Assembly (NCBI GenBank): GCA_939792625.1
Contig: CALNFG010000003.1
Location: forward strand, 1 to 32,309
Origin: an uncultured Prevotella sp.
Lineage (GTDB): Bacteria > Bacteroidota > Bacteroidia > Bacteroidales > Bacteroidaceae
Length of the DNA: 32,309 nt
Reading direction: 5' to 3'
The notes beneath the pieces are model-generated. The model searched no databases and was not told where the DNA came from. It worked only from the letters and a program-made list of their open reading frames with translations. Positions within the stretch are counted from its first letter, which is position 1; each line of letters starts with the position of its first letter. The position numbers and the translations under genes were made by a program. Positions 8,604 through 18,060 of this stretch are shown piece after piece.

Positions 8604-11306
8604 ATGAACAGGGTTAAGAAATTGCTCGGAGCAGCAGCATTAATGTCGGTAATGACAGTTCAGGCATTTGCCGCCGACATTACGGACGTAGACTTGAAAG
8701 GACGTGTGAAAGACAGACAATCGCAAGAGCCGCTAATCGGAGCCACTGTACACGTGGTAGGCAGCAACGTAGCCGCCGTGACCGATATTGACGGAAACTT
8801 CCAGCTGTCGGGACTGGCCGACGGCATATATGACATCGAGATAAAATACATCGGATACAAGACGGCCGTTAAACGCCAGGTAAAAATAGAAGACAACAAG
8901 GTCACAACCTTAGACTTCGAGATGGAGGCCGACAGCCGCCAGCTCGCCGGCGTCGAGGTTGTGGCAAAAGCCAACCGCGAGTCAGAGAACGTGACGATGA
9001 TGGAGCAGAAACGTTCGGTCGTAGCCGTGCAGACGGTAGGCGCACAGGAAATGTCGCGCAAGGGCGTGAGCGACGCTCAGGCTGCCGTCACCAAGATTTC
9101 AGGCATATCCAAGCAGGAGGGAGTGAAGAACGTTTTCGTGCGCGGACTGGGCGACCGTTACAACATCACCACCCTCAACCGCTTCCCCATTCCGTCGGAA
9201 GACCCTGAATACAAGAACATCGCACTCGACTTCTTCTCTACCGACATCATACAGTCGATAGACGTCAACAAGGCTTTTTACAGCAACACCCCGGCCGACG
9301 CCGCGGGAGCCGACATCAACATAACGTCTAAAGAACTCACCGGCGACGGCAAACTGAACGTGAGCGTGTCGGGAGGTCTCAATACGCAGACCGTGTCGTC
9401 AGACTTCATGAGACTTGACGGGGTCAACGCTTTCGGTTTTGCCGACAAGACGCAGCCCGGCGAGAACATCGGTTCATATAACTTCAAGAACTCGCTCGAC
9501 CCCAGCCGCCAGAACCTGCAGATCAACCAGAGCTACGCCATATCAGGCGGCAAACGCTTCAAGCTAGGAGACAATCCGCTGTCGTTCTTCGTCGTGGCAA
9601 GCCACAACAAGAACTTCACCCACTATGAGGAAGAAGTACGCAACTCAATAACGAGCGGCGCACTGTCACAAGACATGGAGGGAGACATATCGCAGGTGGA
9701 GACCAGCCAGATAGCAATGGCCAACCTCGAATATACCCATAACCGGAAACACAAGATAGCCTACAACTTCATGATGGTGCATGCCACAAAAGAGTCGGTG
9801 GGCGACTATCTCGGCATGGACGCCGACTATCAGTCGTCTGACACATACGAAGGATTCATGCGCCGCCAGCAGACTAACGACAACATGCTGTTCGTAAACC
9901 AGCTTATCAGCAAATGGGAACTCAGCAAGAAGTTCGACCTCAACGCCGGACTGTCTTACAACACCATAAACGGCAACGAGCCTGACCGCCGCATCAACAA
10001 TCTGGTAAAGACCGACAACGGCTACGTGCCCATGAGAGGCACCGGCATACAGCAGCGATATTTCTCCGAACTCAACGAGAAAGACCTCAATGCCCGGGCA
10101 TCGCTCGTGTACAAGATAAAAGACAAGTTTGACGGAAATTCCAACCTGCAGATAGGTTACATGGGACGCTTCATCGACGACGGATTTGAGGCCGTGGAGT
10201 ATGACATGTCGGTGATAAGGCAGACAGAGTTTGACATCAACAACATCAGCTTCGACAATTATTACAACGAGAGCAACCTTGCCGACGGCATGTTCCAGCT
10301 TGACCGCAACCTCGACGAATACAGCGTGAAGAAGAACATACACTCGGCCTACGCCGAAGCCACCTATCAGCTCACCTCTAACTTCATCGCCAACCTCGGC
10401 CTCAAGTATGATGATGTGAACATGAAGGTGAACTACAACGTAAACCGCGGCGGCAGCCGGGGCGAACAGGAGATAGACAAATCTTACTTCCTGCCCAGCC
10501 TCAACCTGCGCTACAACATCAACGACAGGCACGCCCTGCGCCTGGCAGCCAGCAAGACATACACTCTGCCGCAGGCAAAGGAAATTTCTCCCTTCCGCTA
10601 CGTCAGCGTAAGCTTCAACAGTCAGGGTAATCCCGACCTGAAACCATCGGACAACTATAACTTCGACCTGAAGTGGGACTGGTATCTGTCTTCTTCCGAG
10701 ATATTCTCAATCACAGGCTTCTACAAATACATCAAGCGCCCCATATCGCGCATAGAGATAGCCAGTGCCGGAGGATTCCTCTCTTACGAGAACATCGCCG
10801 ACCACGCCACAGCCGCCGGAGTGGAAGTTGAACTGAAAAAACACATATTCTCACACACCCTCGAAAACGACGGCTTGAGCCGCCTCACGCTCGGTGTAAA
10901 CGGCGCATACACATACACATGCGCCAAAGTTCCACTCGCCACCGACCCCACCGGTTCACAGCTTGAGGGCGCCGCACCCTGGCTGGCCAACGCTGACCTC
11001 ACATATCAGTACCGCAAGGGTGACAACTCGTTTACCGGCGCGCTGGTGTTCAACTACTTCAGCGACCGCATCTACACCATCGGCACCGAGGGATACCAGG
11101 ACATTATAGAGAACGGCATACCGACACTCGACTTTGTGGCCACCACGCAGATAGGCAAACACTTCTCCGTAAACCTGAAGGCACGCAACCTGCTCAACGC
11201 CGCCCACCAGCTGACACGCAAGGGCAACGCCACCAACGAGGAAGTTGTGCTGAGCAAATACAAGAAAGGCATGGACTTCAGCATAGGTCTGTCATACAAC
11301 CTATAA
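8604..11306 (+). CDS. TonB-dependent outer membrane receptor with N-terminal carboxypeptidase-regulatory-like domain
   Basis: Signal peptide MNRVKKLLGAAALMSVMTVQAFA; LKGRVKDRQSQEPLIGATVHVVGSN; plug NVFVRGLGDRYNITTLN; C-terminal barrel. Confidence 0.93.
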   Translation: MNRVKKLLGAAALMSVMTVQAFAADITDVDLKGRVKDRQSQEPLIGATVHVVGSNVAAVTDIDGNFQLSGLADGIYDIEIKYIGYKTAVKRQVKIEDNKVTTLDFEMEADSRQLAGVEVVAKANRESENVTMMEQKRSVVAVQTVGAQEMSRKGVSDAQAAVTKISGISKQEGVKNVFVRGLGDRYNITTLNRFPIPSEDPEYKNIALDFFSTDIIQSIDVNKAFYSNTPADAAGADINITSKELTGDGKLNVSVSGGLNTQTVSSDFMRLDGVNAFGFADKTQPGENIGSYNFKNSLDPSRQNLQINQSYAISGGKRFKLGDNPLSFFVVASHNKNFTHYEEEVRNSITSGALSQDMEGDISQVETSQIAMANLEYTHNRKHKIAYNFMMVHATKESVGDYLGMDADYQSSDTYEGFMRRQQTNDNMLFVNQLISKWELSKKFDLNAGLSYNTINGNEPDRRINNLVKTDNGYVPMRGTGIQQRYFSELNEKDLNARASLVYKIKDKFDGNSNLQIGYMGRFIDDGFEAVEYDMSVIRQTEFDINNISFDNYYNESNLADGMFQLDRNLDEYSVKKNIHSAYAEATYQLTSNFIANLGLKYDDVNMKVNYNVNRGGSRGEQEIDKSYFLPSLNLRYNINDRHALRLAASKTYTLPQAKEISPFRYVSVSFNSQGNPDLKPSDNYNFDLKWDWYLSSSEIFSITGFYKYIKRPISRIEIASAGGFLSYENIADHATAAGVEVELKKHIFSHTLENDGLSRLTLGVNGAYTYTCAKVPLATDPTGSQLEGAAPWLANADLTYQYRKGDNSFTGALVFNYFSDRIYTIGTEGYQDIIENGIPTLDFVATTQIGKHFSVNLKARNLLNAAHQLTRKGNATNEEVVLSKYKKGMDFSIGLSYNL

Positions 11307-11360
11307 TAAAGACCGAATATAAAAGAACATAAATATTTAATAACCAATTTATTTAGCAAC

Positions 11361-13583
11361 ATGAGAAAATTATTTCTGACCGCAATGGCTTTCTCAGCCA
11401 TGATGAGCGTAATGACTTTGACATCTTGCTCTGACGATGAAAACAACAACGGCGGTGGAGGTACTGACATCACCGAAACAGTTGAACTGGCAGGTACGAT
11501 TGAAGGCACAATGACACTTGACGCAAGCAAGGAATATCACCTTACAGGTACGGTCATCGTGCCCGAAGGAGCAACACTCGAAATACCGGCCGGAACTACA
11601 ATCAGAGCCGCACAGGGCTTCGATAAGTACATACTCGTGGCTCAGGGAGGAAAAATCAACGCCCGCGGAACTGCCGACAGGCCCATTATATTCACTGCCG
11701 ACAGTGAAAGCGCCACATCAGGATATTGGGGCGGACTCATCATCAACGGCCGTGCGCCCATCTCAGGCGATGCTGCGGGACAGACGGCGGCAACCGAAAT
11801 TGACAACAACCAGCCTTACGGCGGTACGGATGCTGCCGACAACTCAGGCGTTATAGAATATGTTCAGCTGCTGTACACCGGCGCACGCTCGAGCGCTGAC
11901 ATAGAGCATAACGGTCTTACGCTCAATGCTGTTGGCAACGGAACAACCGTCAACAACATCTACATTGCCGAAGGAGCCGACGACGCGATAGAGTTCTTCG
12001 GCGGCACAGTCAACGTAAGCAACCTGCTGGCCGTGAACTGCGACGACGACATGTTTGACTTCACTCAGGGATACAGCGGCACACTGAGCAACTGTTACGG
12101 TGTTTGGGAAAGCGGATTCACAAGTACAGAGGAAGACCCGCGCGGCGTAGAGGCTGACGGAAACCTCGACGGCAACGGCCCCGACCATACTCCGCAGGCC
12201 AACTTCCACATAGACGGCATGACCATAGCCAACTATTCATCAAGCCAGTCTATGCAGGACGCCATCAAGATTCGCCGCGGAGCAACGGCACACATCAGCA
12301 ACGCTCTCGTTGCCGGCAGCGGAGCAATAGAGAATCTGATTGACCTCACCGACAGTAAAGGCGACGCCACGACAGCAACCGAAATCAGCGTGACCAACAA
12401 CGCCACACAGCTGACCGACGACCTTGTACACAGCAACGAGACATATCCCGGCGTACAGATAGAGAGCGGCAACACCGGAGCAGACGCATCAGCTTTTGCA
12501 TGGACAGGATATCAGTTTGAGGGAACGGCTCTCGAGGATGCCGACATGCCTCTCGAAGTAACATCTGACGTGACACTCGAAGCCGACAAGCAGTATTACA
12601 TCAACGGAGCCGTACACGTAAAAGAGGGCGGCGTGCTGAGGATACCTGCCGGCATGACAATCAAAGCCCGCGAAGGTTTCGGCAATTACATCATCGTAGA
12701 GCGCGGCGGAATGATATACGCAGAGGGCACGGCTGAAGCTCCCATCACATTCACTGCCGACAACGACAACGCCACTTCAGGCTATTGGGGCGGCATAATC
12801 ATCAACGGCAGGGCCGTGATATCGGGCGAAGCCGGCAGAACCAACGAAGGTGCCACCGAGATAGACAACAACATAATGTACGGCGGCGACGACAATGCCG
12901 ACAACTCCGGCGTGCTGACCTACGTCAAGATACTTTACTCCGGAGCGCGCTCAAGTGCCGACATCGAGCATAACGGACTTACTCTCAACGGCGTGGGCAA
13001 CGGTACAAAGATTGACCACATCTACATCGCAGAGGGTGCTGACGACGCCATAGAGTTCTTCGGAGGTTCTGTCAACGTAAGCAATCTGCTGGCTGTCAAC
13101 TGTGACGACGACTGTTTCGACTTCACTCAGGGTTACTGCGGCACGCTGAGCAACTGCTACGGCCGCTGGGAGGCTTCGTTTACAAGCACAGAGGAAGACC
13201 CGCGCGGCGTAGAGGCTGACGGCAACCTTGACGGCAACGGCCCCGACCACACACCGCAGGCTAACTTCACCATTGAGAACATGACCATCGAGAATCTTTC
13301 TGAAAACCAGGCCATGCAGGACGCAATAAAGGTGCGCCGCGGTGCAACGGCCAACATAAGGAACGCCGTGGTTAAAGGCAGCGGAGTGATAGAAGAACTT
13401 GTAGACCTGCAGGACAGCAAGGGTACGGCCGCCGACGGCACAACAGTAAACGTGACTAAAGAAGCCACAAACGTTGAAAAAGACACCAACGACAACAATC
13501 CTGCCGGAGCTACCGTAAACATTGCAACAGGCAACACGGGATGCCCGACCACCGACTTCGGCTGGACAGGATACAGTCTTTAA
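11361..13583 (+). CDS. Surface lipoprotein with two tandem beta-helix-like domains
   Basis: Lipobox LTSC followed by acidic SDDENNN; GYWGGLIINGRAPISG...EDPRGVEADGNLDGNGPDHTPQANF occurs twice at an offset of 354 codons. Confidence 0.85.
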   Translation: MRKLFLTAMAFSAMMSVMTLTSCSDDENNNGGGGTDITETVELAGTIEGTMTLDASKEYHLTGTVIVPEGATLEIPAGTTIRAAQGFDKYILVAQGGKINARGTADRPIIFTADSESATSGYWGGLIINGRAPISGDAAGQTAATEIDNNQPYGGTDAADNSGVIEYVQLLYTGARSSADIEHNGLTLNAVGNGTTVNNIYIAEGADDAIEFFGGTVNVSNLLAVNCDDDMFDFTQGYSGTLSNCYGVWESGFTSTEEDPRGVEADGNLDGNGPDHTPQANFHIDGMTIANYSSSQSMQDAIKIRRGATAHISNALVAGSGAIENLIDLTDSKGDATTATEISVTNNATQLTDDLVHSNETYPGVQIESGNTGADASAFAWTGYQFEGTALEDADMPLEVTSDVTLEADKQYYINGAVHVKEGGVLRIPAGMTIKAREGFGNYIIVERGGMIYAEGTAEAPITFTADNDNATSGYWGGIIINGRAVISGEAGRTNEGATEIDNNIMYGGDDNADNSGVLTYVKILYSGARSSADIEHNGLTLNGVGNGTKIDHIYIAEGADDAIEFFGGSVNVSNLLAVNCDDDCFDFTQGYCGTLSNCYGRWEASFTSTEEDPRGVEADGNLDGNGPDHTPQANFTIENMTIENLSENQAMQDAIKVRRGATANIRNAVVKGSGVIEELVDLQDSKGTAADGTTVNVTKEATNVEKDTNDNNPAGATVNIATGNTGCPTTDFGWTGYSL

Positions 13584-13590
13584 GCTTTTT

Positions 13591-13775
13591 AGCAGACGAG
13601 CAGACAAGTAACAAGCAGACAAGGAGATTTGTTTCACTGTGAGGCATTTCTCCTTGTCTGCTTGTTTACTTGTCTCCTTGTCACTAAAACAAATCTCCTT
13701 GTCTGCTTGTTACTCGTCAACTTGTCACTAAAGCAAATCTCCTTGTCTGCTTGTTTACTTGTCTGCTCGTCTGCT
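13591..13775. repeat. Complex intergenic repeat: three ~45-bp tandem copies plus inverted flanking copy
   Basis: CTCCTTGTCTGCTTG at 13650, 13695 and 13739. Left arm 13591-13631 is the near-perfect reverse complement of 13734-13775. Confidence 0.85.
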
Positions 13776-13780
13776 TTAAT

Positions 13781-14284
13781 TTATTCCAAGTACCATTTCG
13801 AGTATTCCACATAATGCTTGGCAAAACTCTCGGCCTGGTCGGGACGTGTTTTCTTGATAAACTTTGCGGGCACTCCGCCCCATATCTCGTGAGGCCCGAT
13901 TTTAGTGCCCTGCAACACGAGAGCCCCCGCAGCGACAACCGCACCCTCGCCCACTTCGGCGTTGTCAAGCACCGTTGAGCCCATGCCTATGAGCGCACCG
14001 CGACGTATGGTGCAGGCATGCACAGTGGCATTATGTCCCACGGTGACGTCATCTTCCATAAGCACGGGACCCGTGGTGTTGGTAACATGCACACAGGCGC
14101 CGTCCTGTATGTTTACGCGGTTGCCCATTGTTATCGGTGCGACGTCGCCGCGCACAACGGCGTTAAACCACACCGAACATTCATCGCCCATCGTAACTTC
14201 GCCCACTATCGCGGCGTTCTCACTGAAATAACAGTCCCTGCCCCACTTAGGAGCAAGTCCCTTAACGGTCTTTATAAGTGCCAT
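13781..14284 (-). CDS. Gamma carbonic anhydrase family protein (left-handed beta-helix)
   Basis: Hexapeptide repeats; ENAAIVGEVTMGDECSVWFNAVVRGDVAPITMGNRVNIQDGACVHV...VGHNATVHACTI. Confidence 0.92.
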   Translation of the reverse strand: MALIKTVKGLAPKWGRDCYFSENAAIVGEVTMGDECSVWFNAVVRGDVAPITMGNRVNIQDGACVHVTNTTGPVLMEDDVTVGHNATVHACTIRRGALIGMGSTVLDNAEVGEGAVVAAGALVLQGTKIGPHEIWGGVPAKFIKKTRPDQAESFAKHYVEYSKWYLE

Positions 14285-14424
14285 TTGTGTTTACTTGTTT
14301 TGATTACAGATGCAAAAGTAATCAAAAATTCCATACATCCGCACAGCACCGCCTGATGATTTTACCGGTCTCTTGGCCGCGACATTCAACCTGTCGCTGA
14401 ACGGCATGAAAAAAGCCGTTTTGC

Positions 14425-14514
14425 AAAAGGTAAGCTTTCGGCCTCCAAAAGGTAAGCTTTCACCTTGTAAAAGGTAAGCTTTCGCAGCCTAAAAGGTAAG
14501 CTTTTGCAAAACGG
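14425..14514. repeat. 22-bp-period palindromic repeat array 2 (4 units)
   Basis: AAAAGGTAAGCTTT at 14425, 14447, 14469 and 14491. Flanked by CCGTTTTGCAAAAG (14416-14429) / CTTTTGCAAAACGG (14501-14514). Confidence 0.95.
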
Positions 14515-14584
14515 ATGAAAACATGGCCGTCCGCGTCTCAGCACAATGCAGACAACCATCTGATTATCAACAGAATACAGACAC

Positions 14585-15046
14585 TCAGCGCTTATTCTTG
14601 AAAAAATCCTGCATCAGCCTGCGGCACTCGCCTTCAAGCACACCCGCAGTGACCGAAGCCCTGGGATGGAGAGCCTGCGGAGCATAGCGGCTGAAACCTC
14701 TCTTCACGTCGGAAGCACCGTAAACGACCCGTCTCACCTGAGCCCAGCCCAACGCTCCGGCACACATCACGCACGGCTCCACCGTGACGTACAGCGTGCA
14801 GTCGGCCAGATACTTGCCGCCGAGATAATTGGCGGCCGAGGTTATGGCCTGCATCTCGGCGTGAGCCGTAACGTCGCATAGCGTCTCTGTAAGATTGTGC
14901 CCGCGCGCCACCACCCTGTCGCCGCACACTATGACGGCTCCTATCGGAATCTCACCCTCGGCCAGTGCCGCCTCTGCCTCGGCCAGAGCCTTGCGCATGT
15001 ACAGCTCGTCTTTCTGTCTGCGGCTGTCTTCTTTTATGTCATCCAT
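14585..15046 (-). CDS. tadA: tRNA-specific adenosine deaminase / nucleoside deaminase
   Basis: HAEMQAI and PCVMCAGAL zinc motifs; EGEIPIGAVIV. Confidence 0.9.
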   Translation of the reverse strand: MDDIKEDSRRQKDELYMRKALAEAEAALAEGEIPIGAVIVCGDRVVARGHNLTETLCDVTAHAEMQAITSAANYLGGKYLADCTLYVTVEPCVMCAGALGWAQVRRVVYGASDVKRGFSRYAPQALHPRASVTAGVLEGECRRLMQDFFKNKR

Positions 15047-15062
15047 CGTTTCCTTTTTTCGG

Positions 15063-15070
15063 CAAAAATA
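15063..15070 (-). promoter_or_regulatory. Putative -7 element (TATTTTTG) for tadA
   Basis: Fits TAnnTTTG, 17 nt upstream of the tadA start. Confidence 0.5.
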
Positions 15071-15113
15071 CCATTTTTCGCCATGACCTCGGCCGCGATT
15101 GACGGAAAAGTTG

Positions 15114-15121
15114 TATTTTTG
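15114..15121 (+). promoter_or_regulatory. Putative -7 element (TATTTTTG) for yraN
   Basis: Fits TAnnTTTG, divergent from the tadA element. Confidence 0.5.
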
Positions 15122-15146
15122 CACATAAGACAACCCACAACTGACT

Positions 15147-15515
15147 ATGGCAGAACATAACGACCGCGGACGCTGGGGCGAACAGAAAGCTGCCGAATAT
15201 CTTGAACGCAGCGGCTACCGCATACTGTGGAGAGACTGGCGTTGCGGTCACCGCGACATCGACATCGTGGCCGTTGACGCCGACCACCTCGTCATCGTAG
15301 AAGTAAAGACCAGACACAACAACGACTACATGGAGCCCGAACAGGCCGTTGACGCCCGCAAGAGACGCAGCCTGGGCATTGCCGCGGCACAGCTTGCGGC
15401 AACATGCGGCATGGACATGCCGCTGAGATTTGACATAATAACCGTAACGGGCACGGGTGACGATGACTGCAGGATAAACCACATTGAAGACGCCTTCACC
15501 CCGATGCAATACTGA
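15147..15515 (+). CDS. YraN family endonuclease-like protein (UPF0102)
   Basis: GRWGEQKAAEYLERSGYRILWRDWRCGHRDIDIVAVDADHLVIVEVKTR. Confidence 0.92.
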   Translation: MAEHNDRGRWGEQKAAEYLERSGYRILWRDWRCGHRDIDIVAVDADHLVIVEVKTRHNNDYMEPEQAVDARKRRSLGIAAAQLAATCGMDMPLRFDIITVTGTGDDDCRINHIEDAFTPMQY

Positions 15516-15519
15516 GACT

Positions 15520-16281
15520 ATGAGAGAAACCGTCATCATAAAACTGGCAGAGACCGACTCTACCAACCGTTTTCTGCGCGACTACCGAGGCGAAACGGGA
15601 CTGCGCATGACCGTGGCGACAGCCGAACACCAGACGGCAGGACGCGGACAGGGCGGCAACACATGGGAAAGCGAGGCCGGACGCAACATTCTGCTGAGCG
15701 TCATGACCCACCCGCAAGGACTTGCCGCACGGCGCCAGTTCGTCATGCTCGAGGCAGGCGCGCTGGCAGTACGCGATACGCTGACGCTGCATGCCGACGG
15801 ATTCAGCATAAAATGGCCCAACGACATATACTGGCATGACATGAAGATAAGCGGCACTCTGTCTGAATGTGACATCAGCCGCGGCATGGTGGGCCGGTGT
15901 ATCCTCGGTACGGGCATCAACATCAACCAGCGCACGTTCACCGGCAGTGCGCCCAACCCCGTGTCGCTGTGGCAGATAACGGGACAGGAAACCGACCGCA
16001 ACCAAATAACCGACGAGCTGCTGAAGCGCCTCGAACATTATCTCGACATGGTGGACACCGGCCGCTACAGTGACATTCACGACATGTATGCCGGCTCACT
16101 ATACCGCCGCAACGGGCTACATGCCTACCGCGACGCCGGCGGCGTATTCATGGCACGAATAGAAAGAATAGAGCCTGACGGCCGCCTCGTGCTGCACCGC
16201 ACAGACGGCAGCCTGAAGGAGTATATGTTTAAAGAGGTGGAACACATAATAACACCCTGCCCGACAACAACAAGACAATAA
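15520..16281 (+). CDS. birA: Biotin--[acetyl-CoA-carboxylase] ligase
   Basis: DSTNRFLRDY, AEHQTAGRGQGGNTWESEAGRNILLSV, IKWPNDIYW, LGTGININQ. Confidence 0.92.
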   Translation: MRETVIIKLAETDSTNRFLRDYRGETGLRMTVATAEHQTAGRGQGGNTWESEAGRNILLSVMTHPQGLAARRQFVMLEAGALAVRDTLTLHADGFSIKWPNDIYWHDMKISGTLSECDISRGMVGRCILGTGININQRTFTGSAPNPVSLWQITGQETDRNQITDELLKRLEHYLDMVDTGRYSDIHDMYAGSLYRRNGLHAYRDAGGVFMARIERIEPDGRLVLHRTDGSLKEYMFKEVEHIITPCPTTTRQ

Positions 16282-16308
16282 AAACAACAATATCAAAAAC
16301 TCAACAAC

Positions 16309-17019
16309 ATGGCAAAGTACAAACGAATATTACTGAAGCTCAGCGGCGAAAGCTTAATGGGCAAGCAACATTTCGGCATCGATCCGGAACGGCTCTCAGA
16401 CTATGCAAGGCAGATAAAGGAAGTGCATGACATGGGTGTGCAGATAGGCATCGTCATAGGCGGAGGCAACATTTTCCGCGGACTGAGCGGCGCGGGAAAA
16501 GGCTTTGACCGCGTAAAAGGCGACCAGATGGGCATGTGCGCAACGGTAATCAACTCACTCGCACTGAGTTCGGCACTCGGCGCCATAGGCGTTAAGAACA
16601 AGGTCATGACAGCCATAAGAATGGAGCCGATAGGCGAATTTTACAGCAAATGGAAGGCGATAGAGGCCATGGAGACAGGATACATCTGCATATTCAGCGC
16701 CGGTACGGGCTCGCCTTATTTCACGACCGACACCGGCAGCTCGCTGCGCGGCATAGAGATCGAAGCCGACGTCATGCTTAAAGGCACACGAGTGGACGGC
16801 ATCTACACAGCCGACCCGGAAAAAGACCCGGCAGCCGTCAAGTTCAGCGACATTACATACGACGAGATTTACACACGCGGCCTGAAAGTGATGGACCTCA
16901 CCGCCACGACAATGTGCAAAGAAAACAATCTGCCCATCTACGTGTTCAACATGGACATAGTGGGCAACCTGAAGCGCGTAATCGACGGCGAGGATATCGG
17001 TACGCTGGTACACAACTGA
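16309..17019 (+). CDS. pyrH: UMP kinase
   Basis: YKRILLKLSGESLMG, VIGGGNIFRG, GTGSPYFTTDT. Confidence 0.97.
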   Translation: MAKYKRILLKLSGESLMGKQHFGIDPERLSDYARQIKEVHDMGVQIGIVIGGGNIFRGLSGAGKGFDRVKGDQMGMCATVINSLALSSALGAIGVKNKVMTAIRMEPIGEFYSKWKAIEAMETGYICIFSAGTGSPYFTTDTGSSLRGIEIEADVMLKGTRVDGIYTADPEKDPAAVKFSDITYDEIYTRGLKVMDLTATTMCKENNLPIYVFNMDIVGNLKRVIDGEDIGTLVHN

Positions 17020-17059
17020 AAATAAACCGGCCGTCACCGTAACGGCAGTGACAAAAAGA

Positions 17060-17130
17060 GATGAGCCGCACGGCATGCCGCAGACAGAAACATCAAATCG
17101 TCTGCACTCACGGCATGGGTGCGGCTCATC
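17060..17130. terminator. Strong hairpin between convergent pyrH and lysO genes
   Basis: GATGAGCCGCAC (17060-17071) / GTGCGGCTCATC (17119-17130), plus inner CATGCCG and CAGAC pairing. Confidence 0.7.
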
Positions 17131-17149
17131 TTGGATATATATAACGGCA

Positions 17150-17776
17150 CTACATACTGCAGAACAGAGTGACCAACAACGGTACGGCCATCTCGAGAGT
17201 CATGCCGTGCATTATGGCCGCCGGTACCATGTCATTGCCGGAATAACGGCTTATCGACGGCAGCATGACATCCATCGACCCTGCACCGGCGGCAGATATG
17301 GGTGCCATCCGTCCGAATATGCGGGGCAAAACCGGAACAAGGAGCAGGGCCATTATTTCACGCACGACATTTGTCAGCAGAGCCAGTGTAGCCAGTTCTG
17401 CCGCCACCTGCGCCCCGGCCGACGCGCTTTTAAGCTCGGTTATCAGCACCGACGACAGCGAATAATAAGCAAAGCCGCTGCTCACGGCAAGACAGTCGGG
17501 CAGGCTGCGCTCCTCGATAAACCATCCTGCGGGCACTGCAAAAAGCAACGTACCGGCAACTGTGGCCAGCGGCAACAGCAGCATTTTGGGGCGCATGCCC
17601 CGCAATATGTCTTTCAGACTGTCGTCAGAGCCTATGCTCAGTCCCACCTGCGCCACCAGTACATACAGCAATATCATGCCCAAACCTTCAGGCACGGCAT
17701 CCACGGGCACACTGTGGCTGAGGCCGAGCGCACAGCCCAAACCGAACATCACTACTACGGGCAGCATGTCCTTCAC
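17150..17776 (-). CDS. lysO: Lysine exporter LysO family, C-terminal half
   Basis: GLGMILLYVLVAQVGLSIGSD, VSSGFAYYSLSSVLITE; GTG start preceded by AAAGGAGG. Confidence 0.8.
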   Translation of the reverse strand: MKDMLPVVVMFGLGCALGLSHSVPVDAVPEGLGMILLYVLVAQVGLSIGSDDSLKDILRGMRPKMLLLPLATVAGTLLFAVPAGWFIEERSLPDCLAVSSGFAYYSLSSVLITELKSASAGAQVAAELATLALLTNVVREIMALLLVPVLPRIFGRMAPISAAGAGSMDVMLPSISRYSGNDMVPAAIMHGMTLEMAVPLLVTLFCSM

Positions 17777-18060
17777 TGACGGCCTCCTTTCTTCTTCTCC
17801 TTAAACATCACAACATACACCAGCCACGAAGCCAGAACACTGCCCGCCGTGCAAGCCGAAGCCAACATTACGGCCTGCATGCCGTAATGACCGAAGTTGG
17901 ACATCAGGGCACCGTTGCTGCCAATGGAATGTCCGAAAACAAAGAGCAGCAGCCATACCGTAAGCGTTATGCTACGCCCCAGATTCTTCAAAAAGCCGGT
18001 ACGACGCAGCACAAAGCCCAGCGCAACGCCCGACAACAAAATCATCAATACGTTGAACAT
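17773..18060 (-). CDS. LysO family (DUF340), N-terminal half
   Basis: LSGVALGFVLRRTGFLKNLGRSITLTVWLLLFVFGHSIGSN. 4-bp GTGA overlap with the C-terminal half. Confidence 0.75.
   Translation of the reverse strand: MFNVLMILLSGVALGFVLRRTGFLKNLGRSITLTVWLLLFVFGHSIGSNGALMSNFGHYGMQAVMLASACTAGSVLASWLVYVVMFKEKKKGGRQ

Noticed and set aside
9666-10532. 288-aa minus-strand ORF within the TonB receptor gene
   Set aside because: Antisense shadow ORF with Val/His-rich composition.
14425-14514. CRISPR array
   Set aside because: Core repeat of 14 bp and 8-nt spacers are far too short, and no cas genes are nearby.
15063-15133. N-terminal extension of tadA (MSYVQKYNFSVNRGRGHGEKW...)
   Set aside because: Overlaps the putative tadA promoter and the divergent yraN promoter; conserved TadA sequence begins after 15046.
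17048-17779. 243-aa plus-strand ORF antisense to lysO
   Set aside because: Gln/His/Arg-rich sequence; lysO halves on the minus strand are coherent, with overlap and a strong RBS.
17150-18060. Frameshift that split lysO into two ORFs
   Set aside because: The C-terminal ORF has its own GTG start, a near-ideal AAAGGAGG RBS and a 4-bp overlap, so two coupled genes are more likely than a sequencing error or pseudogene.
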